DNA of 64,000 bases. Origin: Myroides albus (GTDB taxonomy: Bacteria > Bacteroidota > Bacteroidia > Flavobacteriales > Flavobacteriaceae). The stretch is from assembly GCF_009711045.1 (NCBI RefSeq), contig NZ_WMJX01000007.1, forward strand, positions 42,543 to 106,542, written 5' to 3'. The notes under the pieces are model-generated. The model worked only from the letters and a program-made list of their open reading frames with translations. It was not told the DNA's origin and did not search any database. The translations under genes were made by a program, and so were the position numbers. Shown here piece after piece: positions 60,585 through 64,000 of this stretch (its first letter is position 1; every line of letters begins with the position of its first letter).

Positions 60585-61055
60585 ATGATTGAAATAGAAA
60601 GAAAATTTTTAGTGAAATCTGAGAAGTTTATCTCAAAAAGTTTTAAAAAAACACAAATAACTCAAGGATATTTGAATTCAGATTCAAATAGAACAGTTAG
60701 GGTACGTTTAAAAGATCATCAAGCTTATATAACTGTAAAAGGCAAGTCAAATGAAGCTGGTACAAAAAGATTTGAATGGGAAAAAGAAATCAATTATGAA
60801 GAAGCAGTTCAGTTACTCAAACTTTGTGAGGATTACATCATTGACAAAACGAGATACTTGGTAGAGTATGAAGGTCATCTATTTGAAGTTGATATCTTTC
60901 ACGGAAATAATGAAGGACTCATTATAGCTGAAATAGAATTAACTACAGAAAATGAAAAGTTTGAAAAACCAGATTGGTTAGGTGTAGAAGTTACTGGTGA
61001 TATCCGTTACTACAATTCGTATATCTCGAATACTCCTTTTAAACAGTGGAAATAA
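60585..61055 (+). CDS. CYTH-domain protein, probable triphosphatase
   Basis: The 156-residue protein opens with the CYTH signature MIEIERKFLVKS (ExExK) and continues through the tunnel-lining charged pairs QGYLNSDSNRTVRVRLKD, AYITVKGKS, RFEWEKEI, KTRYLVEY, FEVDIFHG and LIIAEIELTTE. This fits the bacterial single-domain inorganic or thiamine triphosphatases; the substrate is not settled by sequence. It stands alone between convergent and divergent neighbours. Confidence 0.93.
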   Translation: MIEIERKFLVKSEKFISKSFKKTQITQGYLNSDSNRTVRVRLKDHQAYITVKGKSNEAGTKRFEWEKEINYEEAVQLLKLCEDYIIDKTRYLVEYEGHLFEVDIFHGNNEGLIIAEIELTTENEKFEKPDWLGVEVTGDIRYYNSYISNTPFKQWK

Positions 61056-61404
61056 AATCGAAAAGAAAAGGACAACCAGAAGAAATATTCAAAGTACAGT
61101 GTTATAAAACCTACTGTAACTAACTGAATCATTCTTCCCTAAAAAAGAGTAAATGACGTAGCACGTCAAACTTGTATTACAGCATATAATGATCGATAGG
61201 AATTGTCAGAGAGTGCATCTGAACAAGAGTCCCAATACGCGGTAGATATACTCAAATTGTGGATTTTTTCCACACAAAAACCCCCTCGATTACCCTATAA
61301 AAACAATTCCATATTCAAGATATAGTATTGTCTTTTTTACGGATACTTCAATATGTATAATTGAAAATTTACTCTTGTAAAGTTCTTTATAGTTGAACAG
61401 GTGA
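61056..61404. other. 349-bp intergenic tract, no gene seen
   Basis: No convincing frame is present on either strand. It contains the 15-bp dyad TGACGTAGCACGTCA (61154-61168) and a small GTGG/CCAC hairpin near 61259. No strong terminator is visible for either convergent gene. Confidence 0.5.
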
Positions 61405-61893
61405 TTAGTCCTCTGCTTCGATAAGTCGCTCTATCTTCACATCGAGAACACCACTATTCAAATTGTCAGCTAAATCTAAGAAAGCCTTTTTAGACAAGTC
61501 AATACTCCTCCCCTTAACAAAAGGACCTCGATCAGTAATAGTCAATATAACAGAGCGCTGATTGTTGATATTTGTAACCTTTACTTTTGTACCAAAAGGC
61601 AATGTTTTATGAGCAGCTGTATACTCTTGATTATTAAAAACTGCACCACTTGCCGTTTTTCTACCAGTAAATTTATCGTGATAATAAGATGCTTTTGTTT
61701 CTTCGTTGATTAGTTCATAATCATCTTCATCTTCAATAGCTACAACTATAGAATCATCATCAACAGCAAGTGTGTCACTCACAGGATAAGCTGAAATTAC
61801 TCTTGTTGTATGTGGTTTGAAAATATAATCTCCACTTGTAAAGCTGAATAAAATAAAAGTAAAAAGTACTAATAAATAAACACTCTTTTTCAT
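61405..61893 (-). CDS. RlpA-family double-psi beta-barrel protein
   Basis: The 162-residue exported protein has an N-terminal hydrophobic signal (SVYLLVLFTFILFSF) and an acidic linker (DDDSIVVAIEDEDDYE). An RlpA-type double-psi barrel follows: ASYYHDKFTGRKTASGAVFNNQEYTAAHKTLPFGTKVKV...TDRGPFVKGRSIDLSKKAF, with the catalytic-region Asp in TDRGPF. RlpA members are lytic transglycosylases or septal-ring proteins. There is no SPOR domain, so septal targeting is not shown. Confidence 0.92.
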   Translation of the reverse strand: MKKSVYLLVLFTFILFSFTSGDYIFKPHTTRVISAYPVSDTLAVDDDSIVVAIEDEDDYELINEETKASYYHDKFTGRKTASGAVFNNQEYTAAHKTLPFGTKVKVTNINNQRSVILTITDRGPFVKGRSIDLSKKAFLDLADNLNSGVLDVKIERLIEAED

Positions 61894-62032
61894 CGTTTGT
61901 AAAGTTTCTAACTTCGATATATAGGCAACTTATATACCAAAACTAAAAAAGTTTAAAAAGCTCTTGTTTATTCACTCGTACAAATATCTCTCCCCAAACG
62001 AGTACTCCACTATTTTTGGAATGGTCAAAAAC

Positions 62033-62062
62033 AAAAAAAGGAATCTAAAAATAGATTCCTTT
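62033..62062 (-). terminator. Intrinsic terminator of the four-helix membrane protein gene
   Basis: The stem AAAGGAATCTA/TAGATTCCTTT has a four-base loop and, on the minus strand, a run of seven T residues. Confidence 0.9.
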
Positions 62063-62079
62063 ATATATTGTATTTCTAA

Positions 62080-62535
62080 TTATCCAAAGATACTTGGCAA
62101 CCAATTTGACCAAGGGATTCTCGATAAAATTAAGATCAATCCGATTGTATAGAAAATTGTAAATTTCTTAAACTTACTGTTGTCGTCAGTCGCTTTTTTG
62201 TGTTTAGACCATCCAATAGTAATCAAAACGATTGCTAAGATATTAATCATTGGGTGCTCAATTCCATAAAGTCTCAATGCTGAGTTCTTCATTACTTCTC
62301 CCATACTGCCATTCAATGTGTGAACCATTGGAGATACAAAGTATAAGATTAATCCTAACAATAATTGAATATGAGTAAAGATTAAAGCAAATAATCCAAA
62401 CTTCTTATCCTTATCTGTAAACTGTCTTTTAGCTGATGCGCCAGCGAAAGCATTAATAATAGCAATAGCTAAAAATATAATAGCCAAATATGCTACTCCA
62501 GAGTGTGCCTGTTTAATAATTGTACTGAATTCCAT
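62080..62535 (-). CDS. Conserved four-helix membrane protein of unknown function
   Basis: The 151-residue protein has about four hydrophobic helices (GVAYLAIIFLAIAIINAF, FGLFALIFTHIQLLLGLILYF, HPMINILAIVLITIGW, FTIFYTIGLILILSRIPW) with conserved-looking His residues (HSG, THIQ, EHPM). Similar Bacteroidota proteins have been labelled cytochrome b or, wrongly, a ribosomal protein; neither is supported by a recognisable motif. Promoter and terminator are clear, so the gene is probably expressed alone. Confidence 0.82.
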   Translation of the reverse strand: MEFSTIIKQAHSGVAYLAIIFLAIAIINAFAGASAKRQFTDKDKKFGLFALIFTHIQLLLGLILYFVSPMVHTLNGSMGEVMKNSALRLYGIEHPMINILAIVLITIGWSKHKKATDDNSKFKKFTIFYTIGLILILSRIPWSNWLPSIFG

Positions 62536-62557
62536 ATTGATGTTATTAGTTTAGAGG

Positions 62558-62586
62558 CAAATATACTTAAAACTATCAAATACCAA
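62558..62586 (-). promoter_or_regulatory. Promoter of the four-helix membrane protein gene
   Basis: On the minus strand, TTG at 62586-62584 is followed after 18 bases by TATATTTG at 62565-62558, 22 bp before the start codon. Confidence 0.62.
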
Positions 62587-62773
62587 CGGACACAATGAAG
62601 TTTTACTATTAATTTACCCACTAACTAAAACATAACCTTTATTGCTAAACATAAAGTACTCAAACCTCTAATCTACTAAATCAGACTTTAGATTGACTAA
62701 AATTTTCTTAATTTGTACTTGGTGTGATAAAAAAGGTTAACTTACTATTTACAAACCAAACAATTACATACTT

Positions 62774-63043
62774 ATGAAAAGCAGAATCACAGTTCCATGG
62801 AGAGATGTGTTTTCTATATTAATCTTAAACATTGCCCTGAGTATAGCGATGCGAAATGTCTTATTTTTCTTTATTCCTATCATCACAATAGGTCTATACA
62901 GTTTATATTTCATAGCATTCAGAAAAAATGAACTGATCTACCATCGAAATAATAAAATGCCCATTCTAAAAAGTCTAATACTGCTAACGTTAGGCTGTGC
63001 AGTCTTCACCTACTTTATTCAATACTTGTTCAATGTCATATAA
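62774..63043 (+). CDS. Small membrane protein of unknown function, partner of the ABC ATPase
   Basis: The 89-residue protein has two or three hydrophobic segments (VFSILILNIALSIAMRNVLFFFIPIITIGLYSLYFIAF and SLILLTLGCAVFTYFIQYLF) and basic loops. It is not recognised. Its last 11 bases overlap the start of the ABC ATPase gene, so the two are translated together and it may act in the same membrane complex. Confidence 0.7.
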   Translation: MKSRITVPWRDVFSILILNIALSIAMRNVLFFFIPIITIGLYSLYFIAFRKNELIYHRNNKMPILKSLILLTLGCAVFTYFIQYLFNVI

Positions 63044-63632
63044 CCATACTCTACACGTTGATAGCCTCCAGTACACCATTGACAATAAAACTATATTAAA
63101 TGGCATATACTTCACTGCTGTAACAGGTGATGTAGTCAGTATTAGTGGACGAAATGGAACTGGCAAAAGCACGCTGATGAAAATTATGTTTGGAATACTC
63201 AAAGCAGATCATTCATACATCCGAGTGGATCATACAGTCATAACTAATAGATATAATCTCAATCAATACTTCAGTTATAAACCGCAATTCAATATCTTTC
63301 CAAAACACTTAAGAGTAAAAGAAGTTCTAAAATCAAACGATACTGATCTAACTCCCATACAACCTTTTATAAACTCAAAAATAAAAGACTTATCCAAAGG
63401 TGAGCAACAATTAATACAAACACTTTACATTCTAAATCTACCCCAGCCGATCTGTTTATTAGATGAGCCTTTTGCTGGGTTATCACCTATTCTACAAGAA
63501 TTTATAGCTCATCGCATAAAAGAAAAAGCAAGAGATAAGATTATCATCGTCACGGACCATAACACAGAATTAGTAAGCGAAATATTGACGAAAAATTTAA
63601 TTCTTGAAAATGGTATCCTAAAAGAGTTGTAA
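63033..63632 (+). CDS. Small ABC transporter ATP-binding protein
   Basis: I use ATG 63033 (MSYNHTLHVDSLQYTI), which overlaps the previous gene by 11 bases; the longer frame adds 12 residues inside that gene. The 199-residue protein has Walker A GRNGTGKST (about residue 35), a variant signature LSKGEQQ, Walker B ICLLDEPFAGLS and the switch His in VTDHN. The domain is complete but short. No ABC permease is encoded in the window, so its membrane partner is either the 89-residue protein or elsewhere. Confidence 0.9.
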   Translation: MSYNHTLHVDSLQYTIDNKTILNGIYFTAVTGDVVSISGRNGTGKSTLMKIMFGILKADHSYIRVDHTVITNRYNLNQYFSYKPQFNIFPKHLRVKEVLKSNDTDLTPIQPFINSKIKDLSKGEQQLIQTLYILNLPQPICLLDEPFAGLSPILQEFIAHRIKEKARDKIIIVTDHNTELVSEILTKNLILENGILKEL

Positions 63633-63787
63633 ACACAACAATCCCATAAAATCACTCCTAATATCCCCTAAGGATAAGCAATATTATGTTGCGAAAAAAT
63701 TTACAATAAGATAAACACTTCAAACTTACAGAAGAAGCCTTGATAGGATCCTTCTATGACATAATCCCTAAGTGATACCATAAAGTT

Positions 63788-63865
63788 CGCATAGTGGTCG
63801 CATGTTTTTGGCTATAAATAATGCGACCACTATGCGATCACTATGCGACCACAAGCCGACCACCC
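63788..63865 (+). repeat. Iteron/hairpin repeat, copy 3
   Basis: A perfect 16-bp inverted repeat (CGCATAGTGGTCGCAT at 63788-63803 and its complement at 63821-63836) surrounds the spacer GTTTTTGGCTATAAATA. Direct units follow: GCGACCACTAT (63823), GCGATCACTAT (63834), GCGACCACAA (63845, one base short) and GCCGACCACCC (63855). The last unit matches copies 1 and 2. Confidence 0.88.
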
Positions 63866-64000
63866 CCTAAAATCAATGTCTCGTTCTATGTCTCGTCCTA
63901 ATATAGCTGTACAGTTATTGTTTATAATCCTGCTTTTAACTGTACATTTGGTTTTCTAATCCTATTATAACTATACAAATTCTTGTCGTACGTTTTTTTC
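63866..64000 (+). repeat. Degenerate 32-bp tandem repeats at the right edge
   Basis: Units begin with CCT at 63866, 63897, 63929 and 63961; the last three are spaced exactly 32 bp. Shared positions include a TATA/TTTA block, then (G/A)CT(G/A)TACA and a T-rich end with TAAT. Units two and three also form the inverted pair TGTACAGTT/AACTGTACA. The array runs to or past the end of the window. Confidence 0.6.

Larger units (their letters stand above)
63633..64000. other. Right-edge tract with repeats, no gene seen
   Basis: After the ABC gene, about 140 bases show nothing recognisable. They are followed by the third iteron/hairpin repeat (63788-63865) and degenerate 32-bp tandem repeats (63866 to the edge). 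Confidence 0.6.

Noticed and set aside
61154..61168. TGACGTAGCACGTCA dyad as an operator
   Set aside because: It lies between the 3' ends of two convergent genes, where a promoter operator is not expected. Kept only as part of the intergenic description.
62080..62535. Ribosomal protein L27 or cytochrome b identity
   Set aside because: The four hydrophobic helices exclude L27. No defined heme motif supports cytochrome b.

Overview
The window looks like chromosomal DNA of a low-GC member of the Bacteroidota, family Flavobacteriaceae, most plausibly Myroides or a close relative. Four things point there. Many genes carry the Bacteroidota -7 promoter box TAnnTTTG. Several families typical of flavobacteria are present: a CusA/CzcA-TolC fusion, a one-cytochrome sdhCAB operon, an IPExxxVDY protein, a carboxypeptidase-regulatory-like TonB receptor and a YraN/LD-carboxypeptidase/DinB cluster. 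A chromosomal subclass B1 metallo-beta-lactamase resembles the MUS/TUS enzymes known from Myroides. No phage, transposase, CRISPR array, tRNA or rRNA was seen. The species assignment is inference, since no database search was possible.

Layout. Positions 1-5800 hold a heavy-metal efflux operon: the tail of a small DUF6660-like protein, a metal RND pump fused to its own TolC-type outer-membrane channel, and a lipoprotein adaptor. Positions 5.8-7 kb hold two small lipoproteins. Positions 7.1-9.1 kb hold a Tat-signal HisC-like aminotransferase directly followed by the metallo-beta-lactamase. Glycyl-tRNA synthetase follows, then a 1.1-kb gene-poor tract with decayed membrane-protein sequence and the first copy of an iteron/hairpin repeat. 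Positions 11.9-20 kb carry YceI, an NAD(P)-binding protein, aspartate ammonia-lyase, YchJ, a ComF-like phosphoribosyltransferase whose start codon appears to be missing, an Ig-like lipoprotein, a nitrilase-family amidase and a voltage-gated K+ channel. Positions 19.8-23.4 kb are sdhCAB. Positions 23.6-34.2 kb carry a ChaN-like protein, an alpha/beta hydrolase and the AddB- and AddA-like recombination nuclease/helicase genes, which are separated by an OmpA/TSP3 porin-like gene and kbl. Superoxide dismutase and an SLC13 transporter follow, then an intergenic tract packed with inverted repeats (second repeat copy).

Positions 36.9-49.8 kb carry purine and lipid genes: a long PurF-like amidotransferase, a PfkB kinase, rnhA-purN, acpP-fabF-rnc, an IPExxxVDY protein with pyk, an HD hydrolase, an acyl-ACP desaturase, PlsC and a bacilliredoxin. 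Positions 49.9-53.5 kb form an iron-siderophore unit (TonB receptor plus PepSY membrane protein). Positions 53.8-56.1 kb hold dinB, LD-carboxypeptidase and YraN. After that come a Kef-type antiporter preceded by a small membrane-peptide ORF, a Gcr/SpecificRecomb-family membrane protein, a CYTH protein, an RlpA-like lipoprotein, a four-helix membrane protein and a small two-gene ABC unit. The third repeat copy sits at the right edge, beside degenerate 32-bp tandem repeats that run to the end of the window.

The signals I rate most worth following are: (1) the three-copy intergenic family built from 11-bp iterons around an inverted repeat; (2) an intrinsic-terminator-like hairpin inside the first codons of rnc; (3) an RND-TolC fusion with an internal signal peptide at the joint; (4) a comF-like gene with no canonical start codon upstream of its conserved N-terminus; (5) promoters placed so close to start codons that the transcripts should be leaderless.
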